Shown here: positions 1 to 9,482 of the stretch, piece by piece
How the letters are laid out: the number at the start of each line of letters is the position of its first letter
Numbering within the stretch: position 1 is the stretch's first letter
DNA from: Cellulomonas sp.
GTDB lineage: Bacteria > Actinomycetota > Actinomycetes > Actinomycetales > Cellulomonadaceae
Assembly (NCBI GenBank): GCA_022013895.1
Contig: JAKLPK010000131.1
Coordinates: 1 to 43,916, forward strand
Reading direction: 5' to 3'
DNA length: 43,916 bases
Notes under the pieces: generated by a model
Seen by the model: the letters and a program-made list of their open reading frames with translations, nothing else
What the model was told of the DNA's origin: nothing
Database searches by the model: none
Translations under genes and position numbers: made by a program

Positions 1-413
1 GAGGTCACGGAGGTGACCGCCGGGAGCGGGACGTCGACCTTGCCGACCCTGAGGGTCGACCCGGCGCTGGTGTAGGAGACCGAGGTGACGACGCCGCTGG
101 TGGCGGCGTTGGTGGTCGGGTCGGTCCAGGTGACCTTCTGGCCGACGAGCTGGGTCGCGGCCATCCGCTGCTGGAGCCCGAACGACTCGGCGGAGTCGTC
201 GGCCATCGCGGTCATCTGCTCGACCATCGACAGGGTCGAGCTCTGCTGCATCATCGCCGTGGTGTCCATCGGCGAGGTCGGGTCCTGGTACTTCAGCTGG
301 GCGATGAGCAGGTTCATGAAGTCCTGCCCGTCGAGGGTGTTGGTCGCCGGCTTGGATGCCGGGCCCGGCGCGGAGTTCTGACCCGTGATGTACGAGATCG
401 GTATGTCGCCCAT
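1..413 (-). CDS. flgD: Flagellar hook capping protein FlgD (truncated by window edge)
   Basis: Reverse translation from ATG at 413: MGDIPISYITGQNSAPG...TLDGQDFMNLLIAQLKYQDPTSPMDTTAMMQQ..., the typical FlgD N-terminus; lies next to fliK. Confidence 0.93.
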   Translation of the reverse strand, partial: MGDIPISYITGQNSAPGPASKPATNTLDGQDFMNLLIAQLKYQDPTSPMDTTAMMQQSSTLSMVEQMTAMADDSAESFGLQQRMAATQLVGQKVTWTDPTTNAATSGVVTSVSYTSAGSTLRVGKVDVPLPAVTSVT

Positions 414-426
414 GATGTCCTCCGGG

Positions 427-2049
427 TCAGATGACGAGGTCGAGCCCGCGGGCCGAGGAGGCCGGGGCGGTCGAGGTGGGGGTAGAGGTGGCGACGGCCG
501 GTCGACCGTCGCGGCTGGTCCGGTCAGTGCTGGCGCCCGTCGTGGTGCCGCCGGGGGCCTCGCGTCCGTCGCTCGACTGCCCCGGCGCCCAGGACCCGGC
601 CGAGCTGTCGCCGAGCCCGAGCTGGGCCGACAGACCGGCGTCGGACAGGTCGCGGCGCAGATCCTCCAGCGCGCCACGCAGCGCGGCCCGACCTGCGTCG
701 GTGGCGCCGACCAGGTCCAGGCGCACCGTGTCGGCGCTGATGTGGGCGATCACCTTGACGTCGCCGAGGTTCACCGGGTCGAGCGCGACGGTGAGCACAT
801 GGGTCCCGGCCTTGGCCCCGGACAGCGCACGCAGGTGCGCGCCGAGCTGGTCGGTGAGCGGGGTGGCGGGTGTCGCGGGGACGGCGGGCGCCGCGGGGAC
901 GGTCGCGGTCGCCGCCGGCGCCGTGGTCGGGGCAGCCACCGGGACGGCACCGGCCGGTGCCGTGGAGGCCGCGGCGACGGGCTGGGTCCCCTGGTCGCCA
1001 GCCCGGCCGGTCTGCGCCGCGGCCGGCGAGGGCGCCGCGGCTGCGGCCGATGCGACCGCGGTCGCCGGCGCGCTCTGGGCCGTCGTCTGTGCGGTCCCCG
1101 ACCGCTGGCCGGCTGCCGGCTGCTGGGCGGTCGCCAGGGCCTGCGACCAGGCGTCGGAGGTCGGTGCCGGGCCGCCGGCTGCCGTCGGTGTGCCGGTGGG
1201 ACCGGTTCCGGGCACGGCCGGCGCGGACCCGGCGGCCGGGTCCTGGCGTGCGGCGGGCGCGCCGGCGTCGCTCTGCGCCGGTGCGGCCGGGCTCACGGCG
1301 CCGATGCCGGCGACCTGGGTCGCCGGCCCCGTCGCGGGCTGGGCGGCCGCGCCGGTGGCGTCCGCGGCCGGAGCGCCGATGGTGTTGCCGGTCGGTGCGA
1401 CCGGCGGCGCCACGGCACGCTGGGCCGCGACGACGCCCGGGTCGACCGGGACTGGGACCACGTCCGTCACCGGTGCGGCCGATGTGCCGGGCCCGGCACT
1501 GCCCGGACCCGTGGCGGCGGTGCCCGTGGACGCCGGGTCGTCGGGACCCGTCGCGGTGGTGTCGGAGCGGGAGTCCGAGGCGTCGGCGCGGTTCTCGGCC
1601 GCGGAGCGACCGCCCGTGGCACGGCCGGCGCCGGAGGCCCGGCCGGAGTCGACGGGCCGACTGCGGTCGGTGCGGGTGTCGTCCGCGGCGTCGCGGCGAT
1701 CGTCCGCGGTCCGGCGGGCAGCGGTCCGGCCGGCGTCGGACCGGCCGGCAGCAGTCCGGCCGTCGGCGGTCCTGGTGTCGGCCGACCGCGTCCGCCGCGC
1801 GCTGTCGGTCCGGTCACCCGCGGCACCACGGGCCGCGTCGTCGCGGCGCAGCGCATCGGCACGGCCGGTCGTGGAGGTCGCCGCACGATCGGTGGACCGC
1901 GCGCGGGCGTCGTTGCTCGCGCTGCGGGCGACCTGAGCAGCCAGCGCACCCTCGAACCCCTGCCCCGAGCTCGCCGACGTCGTCGCGCCGGACGACGTCG
2001 AGGCCACGGCCGTCGCGATCCCGGCCCGCAGGGCCGTCACGGCGCTCAT
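427..2049 (-). CDS. fliK: Flagellar hook-length control protein FliK
   Basis: 540 aa; low-complexity Ala/Thr/Pro-rich N-terminus and a FliK C-terminal domain (HVLTVALDPVNLGDVKVIAHISADTVRLDLVGATDAGRAALRGALEDLRRDLSDAGL). Confidence 0.9.
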   Translation of the reverse strand: MSAVTALRAGIATAVASTSSGATTSASSGQGFEGALAAQVARSASNDARARSTDRAATSTTGRADALRRDDAARGAAGDRTDSARRTRSADTRTADGRTAAGRSDAGRTAARRTADDRRDAADDTRTDRSRPVDSGRASGAGRATGGRSAAENRADASDSRSDTTATGPDDPASTGTAATGPGSAGPGTSAAPVTDVVPVPVDPGVVAAQRAVAPPVAPTGNTIGAPAADATGAAAQPATGPATQVAGIGAVSPAAPAQSDAGAPAARQDPAAGSAPAVPGTGPTGTPTAAGGPAPTSDAWSQALATAQQPAAGQRSGTAQTTAQSAPATAVASAAAAAPSPAAAQTGRAGDQGTQPVAAASTAPAGAVPVAAPTTAPAATATVPAAPAVPATPATPLTDQLGAHLRALSGAKAGTHVLTVALDPVNLGDVKVIAHISADTVRLDLVGATDAGRAALRGALEDLRRDLSDAGLSAQLGLGDSSAGSWAPGQSSDGREAPGGTTTGASTDRTSRDGRPAVATSTPTSTAPASSARGLDLVI

Positions 2050-2789
2050 GAGCCGAGCCCGGCGAGCATCGCGAGCGCCGTCCGCTGGGCGAGCGCGGTC
2101 GTCGTGGAGGTGGTGCTCGACGGCGTCGTCGTGGCGCCCTCCTGCGGCAGGATCCGCCGGATGTTTGACGGCTCCTCGTAGACCTTGTGGACGCCGACTG
2201 TCCCGCCCGGTTTCGGTGCGTCGATCATCGTGTTGTTCCCCAGGTAGATGCCGATGTGGGTACCGCCGTTGAACACGAGGAGGTCGCCCGGGAGCGCCTC
2301 GTCGAGCGAGCTGACCTTCGTGCCGAGCGTCTGCTGCTCACGGGCCGTGCGCGGGACGTCGGTGACCTTCGTGACGCCCAGATCGGTGAGCGAGCGCAGC
2401 ACCAGGCCCGAGCAGTCCAGGCCGCCCTCGGACAGCGACTCCCCGCCCCACTTGTAGGCGACGCCCGTGTACTTCTTCGCATCCGCGGTCAGGTCCTGGG
2501 CACTCACCGTGCCGCCCGAGATGTCGGTACCCGCCGCGGAGGTGCCGGTCCCGGTCAGTCTCGCCAGGAGGCTGTTCAGGCTCGACGTGCCGCTCAGTCC
2601 CAGGCTGGACAGCAGGTCCGAGGAGCTCCCGCCGGGCGTGGACCGCGAGGTGGCATCGGCCAGCAGGGTCGCGAAGTCGGTCGACGAGGTCGACGACGGG
2701 GATGACGCAGACGACGCCCGCGGGTCGACCAGGGCCGACAGCTCGGACATCCGCGACCGGATGCCGTCGACCCCCAGGACCGCGGTCAT
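2046..2789 (-). CDS. NlpC/P60 (C40) family peptidoglycan hydrolase in the flagellar operon
   Basis: VAYKWGGESLSEGGLDCSGLVLRSLTDLG...PGDLLVFNGGTHIGIYLGNNTMIDAPKPG contains the NlpC/P60 Cys-His signature; overlaps fliK and is contiguous with fliJ. Confidence 0.9.
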   Translation of the reverse strand: MTAVLGVDGIRSRMSELSALVDPRASSASSPSSTSSTDFATLLADATSRSTPGGSSSDLLSSLGLSGTSSLNSLLARLTGTGTSAAGTDISGGTVSAQDLTADAKKYTGVAYKWGGESLSEGGLDCSGLVLRSLTDLGVTKVTDVPRTAREQQTLGTKVSSLDEALPGDLLVFNGGTHIGIYLGNNTMIDAPKPGGTVGVHKVYEEPSNIRRILPQEGATTTPSSTTSTTTALAQRTALAMLAGLGS

Positions 2790-3211
2790 GACGCCTCCCC
2801 CGGCCGGCGACGTCCGGCGACCTCGTCGAGCACCTTCTGCTCGGCGCGGTCGTCCTCCAGCTGGACGGCCTCGGCGTGCCGCTCGGCGAGCCGTTCGACG
2901 CTGCGGGTCGCCTGGCGGGCGGCCGTCCAGTCGGCGGTCCGCGCCGCCGTGGCCTCGGCCGCCGTCTGCTCATCGGCCTCGCGCTCGATGAGCAGGCCGG
3001 ACAGCGCGACGCGCGCGGCGATGACGGCCTGCCACGACGCGGGGTCCGCGACGTCGGGCACGACAGTGGCCCCGAGCGCCATGGCCGTGGCGGCCGCACG
3101 CTCACGTGCCTCCCGCTCACGCCGGTGCGCGGCACCGAGCTCACCCGCCGCGCGGTCCTCCTGGATGCTGCGGACCCGCAGCAGACCGGCCAACCCGAAC
3201 CGTCGGTTCAC
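2786..3211 (-). CDS. fliJ: Flagellar FliJ-like protein
   Basis: Short, charged, predicted coiled coil directly after fliI; likely GTG start (VNRRFGLAGLLRVRSIQEDRAAGEL) overlapping the fliI stop (GTGA). Confidence 0.8.
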   Translation of the reverse strand: MNRRFGLAGLLRVRSIQEDRAAGELGAAHRREREARERAAATAMALGATVVPDVADPASWQAVIAARVALSGLLIEREADEQTAAEATAARTADWTAARQATRSVERLAERHAEAVQLEDDRAEQKVLDEVAGRRRPGEAS

Positions 3212-4536
3212 GATGCCACCGCCAACCTCTCGACCAGGGCGTTCAGGTGCTGCCACGACTGGGCGGCCGGGGCGGGCTCGTCGATGCCCTGACGAAGGAA
3301 GGCGTTGATCTCGTCACCGTGCGCGACGGCCGTGTCGACCAGCGGGTTCGACCCGGTCACGTAGGCGCCCACGTCGAGCAGGTCGGAGGCCTGCTGCCGG
3401 GCCGCCATGACCGAGCGCAGCCGGGTCGCCGCCCGTCGCTGGGCGGGGGTGGTGACGCGGTTGGCCACCCGGCTGATCGAGCCGAGGGCGTCCACCGCCG
3501 GGAAGTGCCCCGCGACCGCGAGCGAACGTTCGAGCACGACGTGCCCGTCCAGGATCGACCGGGCCGCGTCCGCGATCGGCTCGTTGTGGTCGTCGCCGTC
3601 GACCAGGACGGTGTAGATGCCGGTGACCGATCCGGTCGGGCCGGTGCCGGCCCGCTCGAGCAACCGGGCGAGCAGCGAGAAGGTGCTCGGCGGGTAGCCG
3701 CGGGTCGCCGGCGGTTCACCGACCGACAGCCCGATCTCGCGCTGGGCCATCGCCACCCGGGTGAGGGAGTCCATCATGAGGACCGCATTGCGTCCCTGGT
3801 CGCGCAGGTGCTCGGCGATCCGGGTGGCGACGAAGGCCGACCGCAGACGCACCAGCGGCGGCTCGTCGGAGGTGGCGACCACGACGACGGACCGGGCCAG
3901 GCCCTCCGGACCCAGGTCGTCCTCCAGGAACTCGCGCACCTCACGGCCGCGCTCACCGACGAGCGCGATCACGGACACCTCGGCGTCGGTCCCGCGCGCG
4001 ATCATCGACAGCAGCGAGGACTTGCCGACGCCCGATCCGGCAAACAGCCCGATGCGCTGCCCCTGCCCGACGGTGACCAGCGTGTCGAGCACCCGCACGC
4101 CCAGGTCGAGCGGCTCGGCCACCCGGCTGCGCTCCAGCGGGTGCGGCGCGTGGCCCTCGATCGACCGCCACGTGACGTCGCGCAGCGGTCCCTTGCCGTC
4201 CATCGGCCGACCGAGCCCGTCGACCACGCGGCCGAGCAGCCCGTCACCGACCGGCACCCGCAGCCCGTCACCGCAGGGCCGCACCGGGGTGCCGGCCCGC
4301 AGCCCGGCCACCGGGCCGAGCGGCATGCAGCGCACGGTGCCCTCGCCCGAGGCGACGACCTCGGCGAGCACCGCATCGGCTCCCTCGCCGATCGTGACCA
4401 GACCGCCGACGGCGGCACCCGTCCCGATCACCTCGATCGTCAGCCCGACCACGGAGCGCACGCGGCCCACCGGTTCGGGCGCGGCCGCAGCCACGGCGCG
4501 CTCCCAGACGCTGCGCGACACGTCGAGGGTGCTCAC
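3208..4536 (-). CDS. fliI: Flagellar export ATPase FliI
   Basis: 442 aa; Walker A GLFAGSGVGKSS, Walker B AVLMMDSLTRVAMAQREIGLSVGEPPATRGYPPS, conserved in FliI. Confidence 0.97.
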   Translation of the reverse strand: MSTLDVSRSVWERAVAAAAPEPVGRVRSVVGLTIEVIGTGAAVGGLVTIGEGADAVLAEVVASGEGTVRCMPLGPVAGLRAGTPVRPCGDGLRVPVGDGLLGRVVDGLGRPMDGKGPLRDVTWRSIEGHAPHPLERSRVAEPLDLGVRVLDTLVTVGQGQRIGLFAGSGVGKSSLLSMIARGTDAEVSVIALVGERGREVREFLEDDLGPEGLARSVVVVATSDEPPLVRLRSAFVATRIAEHLRDQGRNAVLMMDSLTRVAMAQREIGLSVGEPPATRGYPPSTFSLLARLLERAGTGPTGSVTGIYTVLVDGDDHNEPIADAARSILDGHVVLERSLAVAGHFPAVDALGSISRVANRVTTPAQRRAATRLRSVMAARQQASDLLDVGAYVTGSNPLVDTAVAHGDEINAFLRQGIDEPAPAAQSWQHLNALVERLAVAS

Positions 4537-5261
4537 AGGTGCTCACCGGCCTGGGCCAGCACGGCGCGGGCGCGGGCCAGTGCCGCGCCGATCCTGGCGT
4601 CCAACGCCCCTTCGGCGTGCTCGGCCATGGCGTCCCCGACGGCCAGGGACGGATCGGCGACGATGCGGACCCCGGTCGGCACATCGTCACCGAGCGCGTC
4701 GAGCGCGGCGATGTCGCGCGGGTTCATCCGCACGGTCACCGCCGCCGGGTGCTCGCCCGACAGCGCCCGGGCGAGCGCCGCCCGGGCCGAGGTCGGCGCA
4801 TCGGACAGCTCGACACCCAGGATCGCCTCCGCCAGCTCGACGGCCGCCACGTGCAGCCGCGCCTCGGCCTGGGCGAGCACCGGCGCCTGACGGATGCCGA
4901 GGGCCTGCGCGGCTGCGGTGAGCGCGGTCACCAGACCGGCGTTGGCGGCCTTCATCGCCGTCTGCTGCGCGACCAGCGATGCCTCGGCCCGGGCCGCCTG
5001 CTCGTGCGCCTCCTGCGCGGCATGCCGGGCCCCGGCCGCGTACCCCGCGGCGAACCCCGCGGCGCGCGCACGTTCGTGCACGGCCTTCGTCGCCGGGTCG
5101 TCGACGCCCGGTTCGACGAGCGGCAGGAACTGCGGGGCCACGGCCGTGCGGCCGCGGTACGCGGTGGGTGCCGGGAAGGCGGGCAGCGGCGTCCGGCGCT
5201 GCCTCGGCACGACAGGTGCCGACGCCAGCAGCGGCCGGAAGCCGTCAGGCGACGTACTCAT
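4533..5261 (-). CDS. fliH: Flagellar assembly protein FliH
   Basis: Start at MSTSPDGFRPLLAS; C-terminal FliH-like VELAEAILGVEL...VRMNPRDIAALDAL...VRIVADPSLAVGDAMAEHAEGALDARIGAALARA; between fliG and fliI. Confidence 0.88.
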   Translation of the reverse strand: MSTSPDGFRPLLASAPVVPRQRRTPLPAFPAPTAYRGRTAVAPQFLPLVEPGVDDPATKAVHERARAAGFAAGYAAGARHAAQEAHEQAARAEASLVAQQTAMKAANAGLVTALTAAAQALGIRQAPVLAQAEARLHVAAVELAEAILGVELSDAPTSARAALARALSGEHPAAVTVRMNPRDIAALDALGDDVPTGVRIVADPSLAVGDAMAEHAEGALDARIGAALARARAVLAQAGEHL

Positions 5262-6246
5262 CGTCCGTGTCCCGTCGGATCGTGATCTGGCCGGACTCCT
5301 CCAGGCGGCGGATGCCCTGGACGATCTGCGACCGGGCCTCCTCCACCTGGGACATGCGCACCGGTCCGAGCAGGTCGATCTCCTCGACCAGGTTCTGCCG
5401 GGCGCGTTCGGACAGGTTGTCCAGGATCTTGGCCTGCACCGGTTCGGCGGCACCCTTCATCGCCAGTGCCAGCTCGCCGGTCTCCACGTTGCGCAGCACG
5501 AGCTGCATGGCGCGGTCCTCCAGCAGCACGATGTCGGCGAACACGAACATGAGTGCGCGGACCTCGTCGGCCAGCGCCTGGTCACGGTCCTGGAGCCCCT
5601 CGAGGATCAGCTTCTCGGTGGTCGGGTCGGCCCGGTTGATGATCTCCACCAGCGGCTGGACGCCACCGACGGCCGCCATCTCACGCGGGGCCAGGACGGT
5701 GGACGCCTTGCGCTGCAACGTCTCGGCGACGACCTGGACCAGATCGGGGGCTGCCCGTTCCATGAGCGCGATCCGGTGGGCGATGTCACCCTGCTCGGTC
5801 GGCGGCAGCCCGGCCAGGATCGCCGAGGCCTGCTCGGGCCGTAGGTGCGCGAGCACCAGGGCGATGGTCTGCGGGTGCTCACCGGACAGCAACGAGACGA
5901 CCTGGCGACCGTCGGCCTGCCGCATGAACTCGAAGGGGTCGCCGGCCAGATGGGTGCGCAGCCGATCCATCATGTCGGCGGCGCCGTCGTGGCCGAGCGA
6001 GGCCTCGAGCAGGTGCTGGGTCAGCAGGGCACCGCCACCGAGCCCCGGACCGGCGGCCGAGACGTCGTAGAACTCCTCGAGGACCTCATCGGCCACCGAC
6101 TGGTCGACCCGTTCGAGCCGCAGGATCTCGGCGCTCAGCTCCTCCATCTCGGAGACCTCGAGCTGGGCCATCACGCGCGCGGCGCGGTCGCGCCCCAGCT
6201 GCAGCAGCAGGGTCGCGGCCTTCTGCGGCCCGGTGAGCCCGCTCAT
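5245..6246 (-). CDS. fliG: Flagellar motor switch protein FliG
   Basis: 333 aa; LTGPQKAATLLLQLGRDRAARVMAQLE..., EHPQTIALVLAHLRPEQASAILAGLP, MFVFADIVLLEDRAMQLVLR. Confidence 0.97.
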   Translation of the reverse strand: MSGLTGPQKAATLLLQLGRDRAARVMAQLEVSEMEELSAEILRLERVDQSVADEVLEEFYDVSAAGPGLGGGALLTQHLLEASLGHDGAADMMDRLRTHLAGDPFEFMRQADGRQVVSLLSGEHPQTIALVLAHLRPEQASAILAGLPPTEQGDIAHRIALMERAAPDLVQVVAETLQRKASTVLAPREMAAVGGVQPLVEIINRADPTTEKLILEGLQDRDQALADEVRALMFVFADIVLLEDRAMQLVLRNVETGELALAMKGAAEPVQAKILDNLSERARQNLVEEIDLLGPVRMSQVEEARSQIVQGIRRLEESGQITIRRDTDDEYVA

Positions 6247-7838
6247 CGACGAGAACCGGACTCGGACAGCCAGCCGCGCAGCAGATCGGCGACCTCCGCC
6301 GGCTGGTCGTCCGCGAGGGCGGCGACCTGACGCCGCTTCGCCTCGATGGCCTCGCCCTCACGGGAGCGCGGTGCCTCGATCTCCACGAGGTTCGCGGCGT
6401 CGACGGCGTCCAGCAGCGCCTGCTCCTGCTCGAGCGCGGAGGACTGCAGCCCCCCGAGGTCGAGGGCCTCCCGCTTCGCACGACGTGAGCGCCGGGCGCC
6501 CATCACCAGCAGCACGATGAGGACGAGGAGCACGACGGCGGCGATCGCACCGTCCTTGATGAGGCTCTGGGTCTTCGCGGCGGCGGTCGCGGCATCGGCT
6601 TCGGCCAGCGCGGCCTGAGCTTCTTCGGCGGCGGTGGTGTCGAACGGCATCCGCTCCACCGACAGGGTGTCGCCGCGTGCGGCGTCGATCCCTGCGGCGG
6701 CGGCGATCGCGGACTGCACAGCCGTCATGTCGAGCGCGGCACCCGCGGTCGAGTTGATCGCGACGGCCACCGACTGACGTTCGACCGTGCCGGGGGCGGC
6801 GACGATGACCTCGGTGGTCTTGCCGACCGCGTTCGTCAGGTCCTCGCTCGTCGACTTGTACGAGCCGTCACCTGTGCCCGCATCCGACGGGACCGCGATG
6901 TTGTCCGGCCCGAGCACCCCGGTGGCCGAGCTGGACCCTGTCCCGGTGTACTCCTCGGTGTCGGTCGAGCTGGCCAGCGGCGGGACGGTCGGGTCGGCCT
7001 GGTAGGACTCGACCGTCTTCTGCGACGAGTCGTAGTTGAGGAGGGCCGTCGCGGTGACCGTCACGTTGCCGGCCCCGACCAGCGGGTCGAGCAGCGTGTG
7101 GATGGCGGCCTCGATCTTCGACTCGTACTCACCGGTCTGCTGGTCGGCGAGCGCACCCGTGCTGCCTCCCACCGTCGAGAGCACGTTGCCGTTCGCGTCC
7201 ACGACCGACACGTCGGACGTCGTCATCCCGGCAATCCCGGCCGACACCAGGTGGACGATGGCCTGCACCTGGTTGGCGGTGAGCTCGGTGCCGGCCTTCT
7301 CCCGGACGAACACCGAGGCGGTCGGGTTCGTCTGCTCGTCGGAGAACACCGACTCCTCGGGGATCGCCAGCTTGACGGTGGCCGACTCCACCCCGTCCAT
7401 CGAGTTGATGGTCTTGGCGAGCTCGCCCTCCATCGCCCGCTGGTAGGTGGTCTGCTGCTGGAACTCCGTCGACGTCGCCGAGAGGTTGTCCAGCAACGAG
7501 TACCCGGTGCCGTCGGAGTTGGAGGGCAGCCCCGCGGCCGCGAGCTTGATCCGCTCGGAGTAGACCGCGGCGGTCGGCACCATGACCGTCGCACCACCGT
7601 CGGCGAGCTCGTAGGTCACACCGTCGGCCGTCAGCTGGTCGACGACGGCGCTCGCATCGGTGCCGGACAGGCCCGAGAACAGCGGTGTCAACGTCGGTTT
7701 GGTCGCCCAGGAGTAGACCGCGAAGCCGATGATGAGCACGGCCGCCACCGCGATGAGGGCGAACACCCGCTGGACCAGGCTGAACTGCTTGACGGCCCCG
7801 GAGAGCTTGTCGACGGTCGACTGCAGTGCGGCGGGCAT
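6243..7838 (-). CDS. fliF: Flagellar MS-ring protein FliF
   Basis: 531 aa; N- and C-terminal TM segments, PLFSGLSGTDASAVVDQLTADGVTYEL, YQRAMEGELAKTINSMDGVESATVKLAIPEESVF. Confidence 0.97.
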   Translation of the reverse strand: MPAALQSTVDKLSGAVKQFSLVQRVFALIAVAAVLIIGFAVYSWATKPTLTPLFSGLSGTDASAVVDQLTADGVTYELADGGATVMVPTAAVYSERIKLAAAGLPSNSDGTGYSLLDNLSATSTEFQQQTTYQRAMEGELAKTINSMDGVESATVKLAIPEESVFSDEQTNPTASVFVREKAGTELTANQVQAIVHLVSAGIAGMTTSDVSVVDANGNVLSTVGGSTGALADQQTGEYESKIEAAIHTLLDPLVGAGNVTVTATALLNYDSSQKTVESYQADPTVPPLASSTDTEEYTGTGSSSATGVLGPDNIAVPSDAGTGDGSYKSTSEDLTNAVGKTTEVIVAAPGTVERQSVAVAINSTAGAALDMTAVQSAIAAAAGIDAARGDTLSVERMPFDTTAAEEAQAALAEADAATAAAKTQSLIKDGAIAAVVLLVLIVLLVMGARRSRRAKREALDLGGLQSSALEQEQALLDAVDAANLVEIEAPRSREGEAIEAKRRQVAALADDQPAEVADLLRGWLSESGSRR

Positions 7839-8140
7839 CAGGCCTGCATCCTCATGATCTCGGTGAAGGCGTCGACGGCCTTGTTGCGCAATGCGGCGGT
7901 GAGCTCGAGCGCGGTCGAGGACTTGGCGGCGGCGATCGTGTAGTCGTGCACATCGTCGAGGTCACCGGTGACGGCCTGGACCGCGAGGGAGTCCGTGTTC
8001 GACTGCAGCTGCTGGACCTGTTCGACACCTTGCAGCACCGAGGAGAAGCCGGCGCCCGTGGAGTCGGTCGTCGCCGCGGTCTGCTGCAGCGTGGTGGTCG
8101 GGGTGACGGCCGAGACTGCGGCCACCGGAAGGACGCTCAT
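7838..8140 (-). CDS. fliE: Flagellar hook-basal body complex protein FliE
   Basis: 100 aa; C-terminus SSTALELTAALRNKAVDAFTEIMRMQA typical of FliE. Confidence 0.93.
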   Translation of the reverse strand: MSVLPVAAVSAVTPTTTLQQTAATTDSTGAGFSSVLQGVEQVQQLQSNTDSLAVQAVTGDLDDVHDYTIAAAKSSTALELTAALRNKAVDAFTEIMRMQA

Positions 8141-8541
8141 CAGGACTTCCCGATCGTGAGGGCGGCCTCGTAGGCCGACTTGGCGCGGTCGATCACGGCG
8201 GCGTTCGCCTGGTAGCCACGCTGGGCCATGATCAGCTGGGTCATCTGGCTGGACAGATCGATGTCGGGCGTCTTGACGTTGCCGTCGGCATCGGCGAGCG
8301 GGTTGGTCGGGTCGTAGACGATGCGGCCGTCGGTGTCACCGGACAGCAGTGCGGCCGAGACCTGGACCCCCCCGTCGCCGGAGGTGATCTCACTGGCCTG
8401 GATGTACCGGGCCTGGAACGCGTCCTCGCTGGTCGAGGTCACGTTGTTCATGTTCGCGATGTTGTCCGACACGGCGTCGAGCCATTTGCGGGTGACGTCC
8501 ATCCCGCTGCCGGCCACACCGAGGGCCCCGAAGATCGTCAT
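8140..8541 (-). CDS. flgC: Flagellar basal-body rod protein FlgC
   Basis: MTIFGALGVAGSGMDVTRKWLDAVSDNIANMNNV...MTQLIMAQRGYQANAAVIDRAKSAYEAALTIGKS. Confidence 0.95.
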   Translation of the reverse strand: MTIFGALGVAGSGMDVTRKWLDAVSDNIANMNNVTSTSEDAFQARYIQASEITSGDGGVQVSAALLSGDTDGRIVYDPTNPLADADGNVKTPDIDLSSQMTQLIMAQRGYQANAAVIDRAKSAYEAALTIGKS

Positions 8542-8888
8542 CAGCTGGTCTTCATCGCTGCGCGGATCGCACTGAACTGACCGCTCACCGCTTGGGTCGC
8601 CAGCGAGTAGCGCAGGTTGGTGTCGACGTTGGACACCGTCTCGGTGTCGAGGTTGACGTTGTTGCCGTTCGTGTCCGTGGGCTCGAGGCTGCGCGAGGTG
8701 GTCGCGGTGACCGCGCCGCTGCCCTCGGCCACGGCGGCCTTGAGGGCGTCCTCGAACTGCACGCGCTTGGCCTGGTAGTTCGGCGTCTGGAGGTTGGCGA
8801 CGTTGTCCGCGATCGCGGTTTGGCGCGCGGCAAGGCCGTCCAGCGCGCTGTTGAGCGCGACAGACGTGACGGAATCGAATACGCCCAT
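8541..8888 (-). CDS. flgB: Flagellar basal-body rod protein FlgB
   Basis: MGVFDSVTSVALNSALDGLAARQTAIADNVANLQTPNYQAKRVQFEDALKAAV...; ATGA overlap with flgC. Confidence 0.95.
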   Translation of the reverse strand: MGVFDSVTSVALNSALDGLAARQTAIADNVANLQTPNYQAKRVQFEDALKAAVAEGSGAVTATTSRSLEPTDTNGNNVNLDTETVSNVDTNLRYSLATQAVSGQFSAIRAAMKTS

Positions 8889-8963
8889 GAAGGCCTCCAC
8901 CAACGACGGTGCAATGCGGCCGGTCCATGGCCCCCAGATGAGCGATCCGTGCTCGGCTGTCAC

Positions 8964-8990
8964 ATCGGTCCGGGCCGCCGGGGTCCTGAG
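8964..8990 (-). promoter_or_regulatory. Sigma-28-like promoter, flgB operon: CTCA-N17-ACCGATGT
   Basis: Read by eye on the minus strand: CTCAGGACCCCGGCGGCCCGGACCGATG; matches motifs at other flagellar promoters in the window (spacer 17 rather than 16). Confidence 0.5.
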
Positions 8991-9125
8991 CGATTCACCT
9001 GGCCGGACCAGCGAAGACGCCGGTTCCGTCCGAGTTGTCGGACGTTCTCACCCCTCCACCGTCCACCATCTGGACACCCCGCCCCGGCACCCGCCCGGCC
9101 CCGCCCGCGCAGAACCCCCGACAGT

Positions 9126-9172
9126 GGGCGGTCGACGAGGGCGACCCGCCGAGAGCCCGTCCTCGACCGCCC
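9126..9172 (-). terminator. Candidate hairpin downstream of the lipoprotein gene
   Basis: Inverted repeat GGGCGGTCGA ... TCGACCGCCC (10-bp arms, 27-nt loop) between the end of the fliD/S operon and the flgB promoter; no T-tract. Confidence 0.35.
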
Positions 9173-9221
9173 CGTTTCCGAGGTGCGGCCCGACCTGGAG
9201 CCGGACCGGGGTGGGGGCGGG

Positions 9222-9482
9222 TCAGTCGTCGGGGGTGGTGGCTGCGGTCTCGGCGTCGCTGGCGTCGCGCGAGGCCTCGTCGAGCGAGGTCTGGGCGTCG
9301 TCGAGAGCGCTGCCTGCATCGGCGGCCGGTGCACTGACGGTGATGAGCGGGGCGGGCACCGACGACGACGGGCTGGGCGCAACCGCAGGCTGCGCACCCT
9401 CGCACGCGGCGAGCCCGGTCGCGGCCGCGAGCAGCGCCATCGTCACGACGGTTCGCTGCGCCACCGTTCCGGCCCGGTTCAC
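9222..9482 (-). CDS. Small predicted lipoprotein
   Basis: MNRAGTVAQRTVVTMALLAAATGLAACEG... signal peptide with lipobox-like GLAAC; ATGA overlap with the upstream CDS. Confidence 0.7.
   Translation of the reverse strand: MNRAGTVAQRTVVTMALLAAATGLAACEGAQPAVAPSPSSSVPAPLITVSAPAADAGSALDDAQTSLDEASRDASDAETAATTPDD

Noticed and set aside
385-2181. 598-aa plus-strand ORF, and 431-1936 and 870-2051, over fliK
   Set aside because: Gly/Arg/Pro-rich antisense frames of fliK; no RBS or recognisable domains.
3106-4890. 594-aa plus-strand ORF antisense to fliI
   Set aside because: Spurious antisense frame; fliI on the minus strand has full Walker motifs.
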